From assembly GCA_042091035.1 (NCBI GenBank), contig JBELIG010000075.1, forward strand, positions 1 to 13,113: DNA of 13,113 nucleotides, written 5' to 3'. The translations under genes were made by a program, and so were the position numbers. This stretch comes from AM-2324 sp042091035. Lineage in GTDB: Bacteria; Bacteroidota; Bacteroidia; Chitinophagales; Saprospiraceae. Below, piece by piece: positions 7,691 through 13,113 of the stretch; positions within the stretch are counted from its first letter, which is position 1, and the number at the start of each line of letters is the position of its first letter. A model generated the notes under the pieces. It ran no database searches and was not told the origin of the DNA. It saw only the letters and a program-made list of their open reading frames with translations.

Positions 7691-7752
7691 TAGTATATAA
7701 TTAATACTAAAAATATATAAGGCCTTTGCAACTGATGCGAAGGCCTTTTTTT
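7666..7752 (+). promoter_or_regulatory. Attenuator 1 (leader-peptide controlled antiterminator/terminator switch)
   Basis: Three copies of the self-complementary octamer AAGGCCTT lie at 7669-7676, 7719-7726 and 7740-7747. Segment 1 (7666-7676, TGCAAGGCCTT) can pair with segment 2 (7719-7730, AAGGCCTTTGCA), 11 base pairs with one bulged T, enclosing a small hairpin TAGTAT / ATACTA (7691-7709). Alternatively segment 2 pairs with segment 3 to form the terminator. Segment 1 lies within the leader ORF. A ribosome stalled on the Met/Cys codons leaves it free and allows the antiterminator; a ribosome moving to the stop masks it and allows termination. Confidence 0.75.
7719..7752 (+). terminator. Intrinsic terminator of attenuator 1
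   Basis: AAGGCCTTTGCA (7719-7730) pairs with TGCGAAGGCCTT (7736-7747), twelve pairs including one G-T, around the loop ACTGA. A run of T continues to 7752. It lies 28 bases after the stop codon of leader 1. Confidence 0.85.
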
Positions 7753-7771
7753 ATTTAAAAATTTCTGACTT

Positions 7772-7855
7772 ATGTTTTATTCTGTAATGTGTTGTATGAT
7801 GGTTATGTGTATGGTTATGTGTATGGCATGCCTGCGACCCTCGTATTACTATTAG
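7772..7855 (+). CDS. Met/Cys-rich leader peptide 2 of the methionine operon
   Basis: A 27-codon ORF starting at ATG 7772, 20 bases after the end of terminator 1, and ending in TAG. It begins MFYSVMCCMMVMCMVMC and continues M-A-C, then LRPS and Tyr-Tyr-Tyr: 8 Met and 5 Cys in 27 residues. A later in-frame ATG at 7787 would give a shorter form with the same sensor codons; 7772 is chosen because it matches the length and N-terminal layout of leader 1 (Tyr-Ser near the start). Codons 9-16 contain a perfect tandem 12-base duplication. The last Ser-Tyr-Tyr-Tyr codons hold the 5' arm of the second antiterminator. The role is inferred to be sensing of Met and Cys supply by ribosome position. Confidence 0.8.
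   Translation: MFYSVMCCMMVMCMVMCMACLRPSYYY
7799..7822 (+). repeat. Tandem 12-base duplication inside leader peptide 2
   Basis: ATGGTTATGTGT occurs twice without a gap (7799-7810 and 7811-7822) and encodes Met-Val-Met-Cys twice. It lengthens the sensing part of the leader in frame. Confidence 0.9.
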
Positions 7856-7919
7856 GAATAGAAGATAAATTAATTTCATTCAATCCTCTTTAGTAATACA
7901 CTAAAGGGGATTTTTTTTT
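7843..7919 (+). promoter_or_regulatory. Attenuator 2 (leader-peptide controlled antiterminator/terminator switch)
   Basis: GTATTACTA (7843-7851, the end of the leader ORF) is exactly complementary to TAGTAATAC (7891-7899), nine base pairs, and AGGA (7854-7857) can add pairs with TCCT (7884-7887) across a small internal loop. This antiterminator uses the 3' end of the left terminator arm and most of the terminator loop, so it excludes the terminator. A ribosome at the stop codon (7853-7855) would cover the 5' arm and release the terminator; a ribosome held at upstream Met/Cys codons would leave the arm free. Confidence 0.72.
7882..7919 (+). terminator. Intrinsic terminator of attenuator 2, directly before metY
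   Basis: AATCCTCTTTAG (7882-7893) pairs with CTAAAGGGGATT (7901-7912), twelve pairs including one G-T, around the loop TAATACA. Nine T residues run from 7911 to 7919. The metY ATG follows at 7939, so transcription must pass this hairpin to express the enzymes. Confidence 0.85.
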
Positions 7920-7938
7920 GACCTTAAATCATGTAACA

Positions 7939-9231
7939 ATGAGCAATTTAAAGAAAGCAACCAATGCTTTACACGCAGGACACGACACAAAGCTTACTGA
8001 AGGGACAAGAGCTGTTCCTATTTATCAATCTACATCCTATGTCTTCAATGATACGGATCATGCTGCCAATCTTTTCGGACTTAAAGAATTCGGCTTTATT
8101 TACACTAGGCTAAATAATCCGACTAATGATATTTTGGAAAAAAGACTTGCTGCAGTGGAGGGAGGTATTGGATCAGTTGTTTTTGCATCGGGTACTGCTG
8201 CTATTTCAACTACATTTTTGACTTTATTCAAAGCAGGGGATCATATTGTTTCATCGAGTAGTTTGTACGGTGGGACTTTTAATCTTCTTAATGTAACACT
8301 GCGAAGATTTGGTATCGATACAAGTTTTGTAGACGCAGATGAACCTTCTAATTTTCAAGATTCTATACAGGAGAATACTAAAGCGATTTTTATAGAGTCC
8401 CTAGGTAATCCTAAGTTGGATGTATTGGATATAAAGGCAATTGCTGTCTTTGCAGAGAAGCACGGAATTCCTTTGATAGTAGATAATACAATTGCTACTC
8501 CCTCTCTACTTAATCCAATAGAGTATGGAGCACATATAGTCATTCATTCACTAACTAAGTTTATTGGTGGGCAAGGTAGTTCTCTTGGCGGTGTTGTAAT
8601 TGATTCGGGGACATTTGATTGGTCGAATGGGAAGTTTCCCGAGTTTACCGAACCATCAAAAGGATATCATGGACTTAAATATTACGAGGCATTAGGCAAT
8701 CTGTCCTTTCTAGCAAAGCTAAGGGTTGAAGGGCTTCGTGATCTTGGAGGAGCACTTAGTCCTTACAATGCTTTTCAATTAATCCAAGGGCTTGAAACTC
8801 TAGAGGTTCGAATTCGTCAGCATTCAAAAAATGCACTAGAGATCGCGAGATTTTTGGAGTCACGACCAGAGGTAGCTTGGGTGAATTATCCGGGGCTTGA
8901 TAGCAGTAAGTACCATGAGCTTGCTAAAGCATATCTGTCTAAAGGCCAAAGTGGTATTGTAACTTTTGGTTTGCATGGAGGCTTTGAAGCTGCTAAAGCA
9001 TTTACAGACGAAACAGAGATTTTCTCATTGCTAGCGAATATAGGCGATAGTAAATCATTGATAATACATCCAGCAAGTACAACGCACCAGCAGTTGAATG
9101 CTGAGCAGCAAGAGCGATCTGGAGTTACGCAAGATCTTATCCGTCTATCTGTGGGATTAGAGGACACGGAAGACCTGATCAATGATATTAAGTCAGCGCT
9201 TAAAAAGACAGCTCATTTGAGTGTGAAGTAA
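7939..9231 (+). CDS. metY: O-acetylhomoserine sulfhydrylase (O-acetylhomoserine aminocarboxypropyltransferase)
   Basis: A 430-residue cytoplasmic PLP enzyme of the Cys/Met metabolism family, making homocysteine and acetate from O-acetylhomoserine and sulfide. The PLP lysine is Lys207 in IHSLTKFIGG; Asp182 (IVDNT) should hold the pyridine nitrogen; YTRLNNPT (55-62) and SGTAA (85-89) contact PLP and phosphate in this family. The LTKFIGGQGSSLGG-V-x-DSG block and the length of about 430 residues favour MetY over the shorter MetB/MetC enzymes. The frame is open from a TTG at 7918, but that codon lies in the T tract of the terminator; the ATG at 7939, reading MSNLKKATNALHAGHD, fits the family's start. 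First gene of the cluster, 51 bases before metX. Expression should be governed by the two upstream attenuators. Confidence 0.95.
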   Translation: MSNLKKATNALHAGHDTKLTEGTRAVPIYQSTSYVFNDTDHAANLFGLKEFGFIYTRLNNPTNDILEKRLAAVEGGIGSVVFASGTAAISTTFLTLFKAGDHIVSSSSLYGGTFNLLNVTLRRFGIDTSFVDADEPSNFQDSIQENTKAIFIESLGNPKLDVLDIKAIAVFAEKHGIPLIVDNTIATPSLLNPIEYGAHIVIHSLTKFIGGQGSSLGGVVIDSGTFDWSNGKFPEFTEPSKGYHGLKYYEALGNLSFLAKLRVEGLRDLGGALSPYNAFQLIQGLETLEVRIRQHSKNALEIARFLESRPEVAWVNYPGLDSSKYHELAKAYLSKGQSGIVTFGLHGGFEAAKAFTDETEIFSLLANIGDSKSLIIHPASTTHQQLNAEQQERSGVTQDLIRLSVGLEDTEDLINDIKSALKKTAHLSVK

Positions 9232-9282
9232 GTGTGAAACGAACATTTAATCAATTAGTTAGAATCGAAAAATAGTATTTCA

Positions 9283-10293
9283 ATGAGTCAGTTAAAAAAA
9301 GTGACTGTATCGAATTATCAATGTGTAGGAGGTGCCAACTATGAAAAGTTGGTACTCTCTTATCAAGTATTTGGAAAACAGCTCAATTCCGCCCCAGTGA
9401 TACTTGTAAACCATGCACTTACAGGGAACTCAGATCTCAATAGCAAATCCAAGGGCTGGTGGGGTGATCTTGTTGGACCAGGAAAATTAATGGATACAGA
9501 TTATTATTCCATCATTGCATTCAATATTCCTGGTAATGGCTATGATGGTGTTTTGATTAAAAATTACAAAGACTTTGAGGTCAAAGACATTGCCAGATTA
9601 TTTATTAAAGGCTTAGAGTGCCTGAATATTGATAGACTTTACGCAATTATTGGAGGCTCTTTGGGTGGGGCTATAGCTTGGGAAATGGTGGCCGAAGTTC
9701 CTGAATTGAGTGAATATTTGATCCCAATAGTAAGTGATTGGAAGGCAACAGACTGGATGATTGGGCATTGCCATGTTCAAGAATCTATTCTTCTAAATTC
9801 AAGTGCACCTTTGGAGGATGCAAGGAAAATGGCCATGCTTTTCTATAGGAGTCCTAAGTCCTTTAATGATCGATTCAAAAGACAATCTACACGCTCTAAG
9901 CTAAAATACGATGTTGCTACTTGGTTGGATGCTCATGGCAATAAGCTAAATCAGCGCTTTAAGCTACATGCCTATTTACTGATGAACCATTTATTGCTCA
10001 TGCATGATATAACGCGTGAAAGAGCAAGTTTTGCTGACATCTTTAAGGGTTCGAGCACTAAGATTATTCAGATTGCTGTACGCTCTGATATTTTCTTTAC
10101 TCCTGATCAGAATAGATGGACACACCATCAATTATTGGAACTGGGAGTCAATAGTCAATATGTCGAGCTGGATTCTGATGATGGCCACGATGCTTTCTTG
10201 ATCGAAAGTGAACAAATAACTCAATTTCTAAATAAAACATTCAAAAATCATGAAAAGCATACCGCTGAACTTAGAAGACAAGTCTCTTACTAA
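9283..10293 (+). CDS. metX: Homoserine O-acetyltransferase (MetX family)
   Basis: A 336-residue alpha/beta-hydrolase-fold acyltransferase that activates homoserine with acetyl-CoA, feeding MetY. The catalytic triad is visible: Ser126 in IGGSLGGAIAWE, Asp269 in RSDIFFTP, and His302 in DDGHDAFL. The oxyanion-side motif NHALTGNSD (43-51) and the GWWGDLVGPGK stretch (58-68) are typical of MetX. It is a little shorter than many members (about 350-380). Acetyl rather than succinyl specificity is inferred from the neighbour MetY, since these families can switch acyl donor. It starts 51 bases after metY, with no terminator between them, and its last 44 bases overlap the next gene, indicating one operon and probable translational coupling. 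Confidence 0.94.
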   Translation: MSQLKKVTVSNYQCVGGANYEKLVLSYQVFGKQLNSAPVILVNHALTGNSDLNSKSKGWWGDLVGPGKLMDTDYYSIIAFNIPGNGYDGVLIKNYKDFEVKDIARLFIKGLECLNIDRLYAIIGGSLGGAIAWEMVAEVPELSEYLIPIVSDWKATDWMIGHCHVQESILLNSSAPLEDARKMAMLFYRSPKSFNDRFKRQSTRSKLKYDVATWLDAHGNKLNQRFKLHAYLLMNHLLLMHDITRERASFADIFKGSSTKIIQIAVRSDIFFTPDQNRWTHHQLLELGVNSQYVELDSDDGHDAFLIESEQITQFLNKTFKNHEKHTAELRRQVSY

Positions 10294-11596
10294 TCATTAT
10301 ATAGAGCATCCTAGCCCAACTGATTTTGCTAAGCCTAAGGATGCGCTTTGCGGCCTAATCCTAGAGGAAGAGTGGTTTACTACTTGCTTAAAAGAACTTA
10401 TAGATAACAAGATCAAGGTGTATGAGTTGAAATGGCATCAAGCGAAAAAAAATTATTTACTGCAAACTGGGCTTGAAGATTATTCAAAGGCAAAACGAAT
10501 AGTTTCATCCCATAGGAATGCAAAGGGCAAAACACTAAATATTGCTATTTGGGGTGCAGGAAATGTAGGGTCAGCCTTGATTGATCTCATTCTAAGTAGC
10601 CCTAAGGAATGGTTGAGTGATCATGGCGTACATTTCAATATTTTTGCTGTGACCAACTCTAGGCGAATCCTATTGGATAAAAATGGACTTAAAGCAGATT
10701 GGAGCAAACATCTATCAAAGGGTCTAGAACATGTTTCTTCGAAGGACTTGTTGATTGCTTATTCAAAACATTACGAATTAGAGAATTTAGTATTCATTGA
10801 TACCACTGCAAATGCTACAGTTGCTTCCTATTACTCAGAACTAGCCCTTGAAGGCTTCGATATTGTTGCTGCCAATAAGATTGCGAATACGAGTACTCAA
10901 AAGTCTTACGATGATTTTCAAAATATTATTCAGCGCGAGAAGAAGTCTTTTAGATATGAAACAAATGTAGGTGCAGCGCTGCCAGTCATAGGGACCTTGA
11001 AACAAATCATTGCCTCTGGAGATCAGGTTACACGTATTAGGGGGACCTTTTCAGGATCGGTAAATCATATTCTTTCCAGTATTCGAAACGGTACAGCTGA
11101 CTTCGGTGCAGCAGTCCGAGATGCACGCACCAAAGGATTTACAGAGCCAGACCCGAGAGAGGATTTGTCAGGAAATGATGTTGCCAGGAAGCTTTTAGTC
11201 TTAGCGAGAACATTGGGCTATAAGCTCGACCTTGAGGATATACGAATAGAGGCTTTGATTGGGGAGGATTTAGATAGTTTGGATTTACAAAGTTTTCTTG
11301 GAAAAGTGGATGTGCTTGATGATACGTTTAAAAAGCTATTCTTAGGGGTTAAAGATGGTTATCATTATGTGTTTGCTGCTGATATAAGTTTAAATGAAAG
11401 AGGAATAGAAAGCTTAGAGGTCGGATTGCAAGAAATCCATGGGGACTCTGTTCTTGCCCAGCTTAGTGGAACAGATACTGGTTTTGAGATTTATACAAAG
11501 GCTTATGGAGCCAGACCAATTTGTATCTCTGGTGCAGGCGCTGGTATAGAGCTTACAGCTCGTGGAATACTTTCTGATATATTTAGCTTAGATTAG
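10250..11596 (+). CDS. hom: Homoserine dehydrogenase, ThrA/MetL type, free-standing
   Basis: A 448-residue NAD(P)-dependent enzyme reducing aspartate semialdehyde to homoserine, the branch-point substrate for MetX. The Rossmann motif GAGNVG is at 102-107. The catalytic part shows ANKIANT (208-214), YETNVGAALPVI (236-247), GTFSGS (265-270), and FTEPDPREDLSGNDVARK (297-314), with the Asp310 and Lys314 pair expected for catalysis. The sequence resembles the C-terminal half of bifunctional aspartokinase-homoserine dehydrogenases such as ThrA and MetL, yet no kinase domain is present. Residues 1-95 have no assigned domain; they may be a remnant of the linker/ACT region or a new module. No other ATG occurs before the core, which supports 10250, where the gene overlaps metX by 44 bases in another frame. 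No ACT domain follows the core. Confidence 0.93.
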   Translation: MKSIPLNLEDKSLTNHYIEHPSPTDFAKPKDALCGLILEEEWFTTCLKELIDNKIKVYELKWHQAKKNYLLQTGLEDYSKAKRIVSSHRNAKGKTLNIAIWGAGNVGSALIDLILSSPKEWLSDHGVHFNIFAVTNSRRILLDKNGLKADWSKHLSKGLEHVSSKDLLIAYSKHYELENLVFIDTTANATVASYYSELALEGFDIVAANKIANTSTQKSYDDFQNIIQREKKSFRYETNVGAALPVIGTLKQIIASGDQVTRIRGTFSGSVNHILSSIRNGTADFGAAVRDARTKGFTEPDPREDLSGNDVARKLLVLARTLGYKLDLEDIRIEALIGEDLDSLDLQSFLGKVDVLDDTFKKLFLGVKDGYHYVFAADISLNERGIESLEVGLQEIHGDSVLAQLSGTDTGFEIYTKAYGARPICISGAGAGIELTARGILSDIFSLD

Positions 11597-11622
11597 TATC
11601 TATCAAATAAAGTAAGCATATA

Positions 11623-12552
11623 ATGGATCTTGTAATTTGGTTTAAGGATAAAAATGAAACCCCTTGGAGGCAAGCACTTGAATTGGCCCTTCCAGGGGTT
11701 CGTGTTTATGCGCATGGAGAAGTTCCAGTTCCAAATAGAGTATCTATGGTACTTTGCTGGTATCCAGAAAAGAATCTTCTCAGTCAATATCCAAACCTGA
11801 AGCTTATTCAGTCTGTCGGAGCTGGTATAGATCATTTATTTGGTCTTGATCCTGCAGCTACCACTGTACGAGTAGCACGAATAGTCGATCCTGCATTGAG
11901 TCGAGATATGTATGAATTTACCTTAGCTATTATTCTTGACCAAATGAAGAATCTGAGTAAATATTGGACAGATAAGACCTCTACGGTTTGGAAGCCTAGG
12001 CCTTATAAGCGTATTTCAGAAACCAAAATAGCTATAATTGGATTAGGTAAGATAGGGGCAGAGATGGCTATTTCTTTCTCAAGGATGGGGTTTATCGTTT
12101 CAGGTTATTCAAGCTCGGCTAAGGCATTGGCTAATGTAGATACTTATTATGGAGTTGATCAACTAGAACTTGCCCTGTCGGATGCAGATTTTGTGTTAAA
12201 CATCCTGCCACTTACTGTTTCAACTAAAGGTTTTTTTGATCTATCATTTTTTAGACGTTGTAAGAAAGGAGCATTTTTTATCAATGTAGGACGAGGTGCG
12301 CACCTAGTAGGGGATGATCTCGAAACCGCAATTGATGAGCAGCGTATTTCAGGAGCTTTTCTTGATGTGTTTACGGAAGAGCCACTCCCAAGAAATCACT
12401 CATTTTGGTCTAATCCAAGCATTAGGATCAGTCCACATGTGGCTGCTGTAACAAATATTGAAACTGCTATTCAGCAAATAGCAGAGAATTATAGAAGGAT
12501 CGAGTCGAATATGGCTCCTCTTAATGAAGTCTCTATAGATAAAGGGTATTAA
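11623..12552 (+). CDS. ghrA: D-2-hydroxyacid dehydrogenase, GhrA-like
   Basis: A 309-residue NAD(P)H-dependent enzyme resembling glyoxylate/hydroxypyruvate reductase A. It matches GhrA in the N-terminal MDLVIWF start, VGAGIDHL (65-72), the nucleotide loop GLGKIG (140-145), and the catalytic residues Arg224 (NVGRG), Glu253 (DVFTEEPLP) and His272 (SPHVAAVT), ending near VSIDKGY as GhrA proteins do. It begins 26 bases after hom with no terminator between, so it is probably the last gene of the methionine operon. GhrA has no known step in methionine synthesis; reduction of glyoxylate, hydroxypyruvate or another 2-oxo acid is expected, and the true substrate here is open. It converges with the Fur-family gene. 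Confidence 0.88.
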   Translation: MDLVIWFKDKNETPWRQALELALPGVRVYAHGEVPVPNRVSMVLCWYPEKNLLSQYPNLKLIQSVGAGIDHLFGLDPAATTVRVARIVDPALSRDMYEFTLAIILDQMKNLSKYWTDKTSTVWKPRPYKRISETKIAIIGLGKIGAEMAISFSRMGFIVSGYSSSAKALANVDTYYGVDQLELALSDADFVLNILPLTVSTKGFFDLSFFRRCKKGAFFINVGRGAHLVGDDLETAIDEQRISGAFLDVFTEEPLPRNHSFWSNPSIRISPHVAAVTNIETAIQQIAENYRRIESNMAPLNEVSIDKGY

Positions 12553-12564
12553 TAAAAAAAGTAT

Positions 12565-12580
12565 GTAGTTCTTAAACTAG
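12565..12580 (-). terminator. Weak candidate terminator for the receptor-regulator operon
   Basis: Read on the minus strand, TAGTT and AACTA form a 5-base-pair hairpin (12566-12579) that begins at the stop codon of the Fur-family gene, followed after five bases by seven T residues. The stem is short, so termination may be weak or lie elsewhere. Confidence 0.25.
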
Positions 12581-12975
12581 GAGCAATTGGGGCATAAACC
12601 ACGTACACTGATCTGTGTATCCTCAACAAGGTAACCCTGTAAGTTTATGTTGAGACTTGCATGATGATCTATACATTCGATAGAATTACATGAATTGCAT
12701 TCAAAATGAATATGATCATGTGTATGACCGTGCTCGTTACATTCGTGTTTGCAAAGCGCATAGAATACAGATCCATTATCATTTATGATCTTATGAATTA
12801 TACCTTTATTAGTGAATGTACTAAGACTTCTATAAATCGTTACGCGATCATAATTTTTAAGATGATTATGAATTTCCGTTAAGGGAATTGCATTCGAGGA
12901 CTCACTAAATAACCTGGATAGTTCTTCGCGGATTGGAGTCTGCTTCAATTTATATTTTCTGAGCTCGATATTCAT
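12577..12975 (-). CDS. Fur-family metal-dependent repressor, possibly Zur
   Basis: A 132-residue regulator with the Fur fold. The winged helix includes the recognition helix YDRVTIYRSLSTF (42-54). The dimerisation half carries a His/Cys-rich stretch (CKHECNEHGHTHDHIHFEC, 75-93) and two C-x-x-C pairs, Cys93/Cys96 and Cys128/Cys131, which form the structural zinc site in this family. Length and the C-terminal CPNC ending are typical of Fur/Zur proteins. It starts 10 bases after the end of a TonB-dependent receptor gene on the same strand, so the two are probably one operon. A zinc role (Zur) is suggested by the receptor partner and the many His/Cys residues, but iron or another metal cannot be excluded. 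The stop codon TAG is at 12579-12577. Confidence 0.9.
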   Translation of the reverse strand: MNIELRKYKLKQTPIREELSRLFSESSNAIPLTEIHNHLKNYDRVTIYRSLSTFTNKGIIHKIINDNGSVFYALCKHECNEHGHTHDHIHFECNSCNSIECIDHHASLNINLQGYLVEDTQISVRGLCPNCS

Positions 12976-12985
12976 TGATTATCTT

Positions 12986-13113
12986 TTAAAAATTTACACG
13001 CAGTCCTAGCGTGAAATTAATGCCAAGTTCGTCTGCAAAATAGCGTTGTCTGTTTAGGTAGTCTCTGTATTCTGTGTTTAATAGGTTGGTTACTGAACCA
13101 AAATATCTGATAT
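12986..13113 (-). CDS. TonB-dependent outer-membrane receptor, C-terminal end (partial)
   Basis: Read on the minus strand, an open frame enters from the right edge of the window and ends at TAA (12988-12986). The last 41 residues include SVTNLLNTEYRDYLNR, then FADELG, and end GINFTLGLRVNF. N-L-x-N-x-x-Y-R-D-Y-L-x-R-x-R-Y and a final beta strand closing in Phe are the hallmarks of the last strands of TonB-dependent receptors, where the terminal Phe guides outer-membrane insertion. Only the end is present, so the substrate cannot be read; pairing with a Fur/Zur-type repressor points to a metal or metal complex. The frame is too short to appear as a complete ORF within this window. Confidence 0.85.
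   Translation of the reverse strand, partial: IRYFGSVTNLLNTEYRDYLNRQRYFADELGINFTLGLRVNF

Noticed and set aside
7440..7938. SAM-I (S-box) or SAM-II riboswitch before metY
   Set aside because: Such riboswitches would be natural here, but the conserved S-box core is not seen, and the resemblance of CTAAAGGGGA at 7901 to the SAM-II end is fully explained as the right arm of the terminator hairpin.
7918..7938. TTG start for metY giving a seven-residue longer protein
   Set aside because: The TTG lies in the T tract of the attenuator terminator, and the ATG at 7939 fits the family N-terminus.
10016..10201. 61-residue ORF inside metX in another frame
   Set aside because: A shadow of metX, whose frame holds the catalytic Asp and His in this same stretch.
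11593..11835. Minus-strand ORF of 80 residues over the start of the GhrA-like gene
   Set aside because: It lies opposite a well-supported dehydrogenase and has no family features.

Overview
The window looks like a chromosomal segment of a Bacteroidota bacterium. It is AT-rich. Two secreted proteins end in type IX secretion (T9SS) sorting domains. Start codons follow A/T-rich stretches with no usable Shine-Dalgarno sequence, and promoter-like sites match the phylum's TTG / TAnnTTTG pattern. The genus cannot be named from this sequence.

Layout, left to right: the 3' end of an unidentified gene (1-126); a large secreted leucine-rich-repeat protein with a cohesin-like N-terminal domain and T9SS tail (255-2312); a 383-base gap with a strong hairpin terminator and a possible small RNA; a bestrophin-family membrane protein (2696-3685); a pirin-family protein with an unusual signal-like N-terminus (3762-4634); a small DUF2752 membrane protein (4718-5035); an AraC-type regulator (5079-5924); a secreted Asp-box/YCF48-like protein with a T9SS tail (6072-7343); a 595-base leader region; a methionine biosynthesis cluster metY-metX-hom plus a GhrA-like 2-hydroxyacid dehydrogenase (7939-12552); and, on the minus strand, the end of a TonB-dependent receptor followed by a Fur/Zur-family regulator.

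The most striking part is the leader of the methionine cluster. Between 7613 and 7919 lie two tandem, previously unlabelled leader-peptide attenuators. Each has a tiny ORF crowded with Met and Cys codons (25 aa with 5 Met and 4 Cys; 27 aa with 8 Met and 5 Cys). Each is followed by an intrinsic terminator that can be replaced by an alternative antiterminator, whose 5' arm lies inside the last codons of the tiny ORF. This is the architecture expected of ribosome-mediated attenuation responding to charged tRNA-Met and tRNA-Cys, arranged as two gates in series. Both peptides end in Arg-Pro-Ser plus three identical residues and a stop, written with different synonymous codons, which hints at selection on the peptide itself.

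The three enzymes downstream fit one pathway: homoserine dehydrogenase makes homoserine, MetX acetylates it, and MetY exchanges the acetate for sulfide to give homocysteine, the precursor of methionine. Regulation by both methionine (end product) and cysteine (sulfur status) makes metabolic sense. The fourth gene, the 2-hydroxyacid dehydrogenase, has no obvious place in this pathway.
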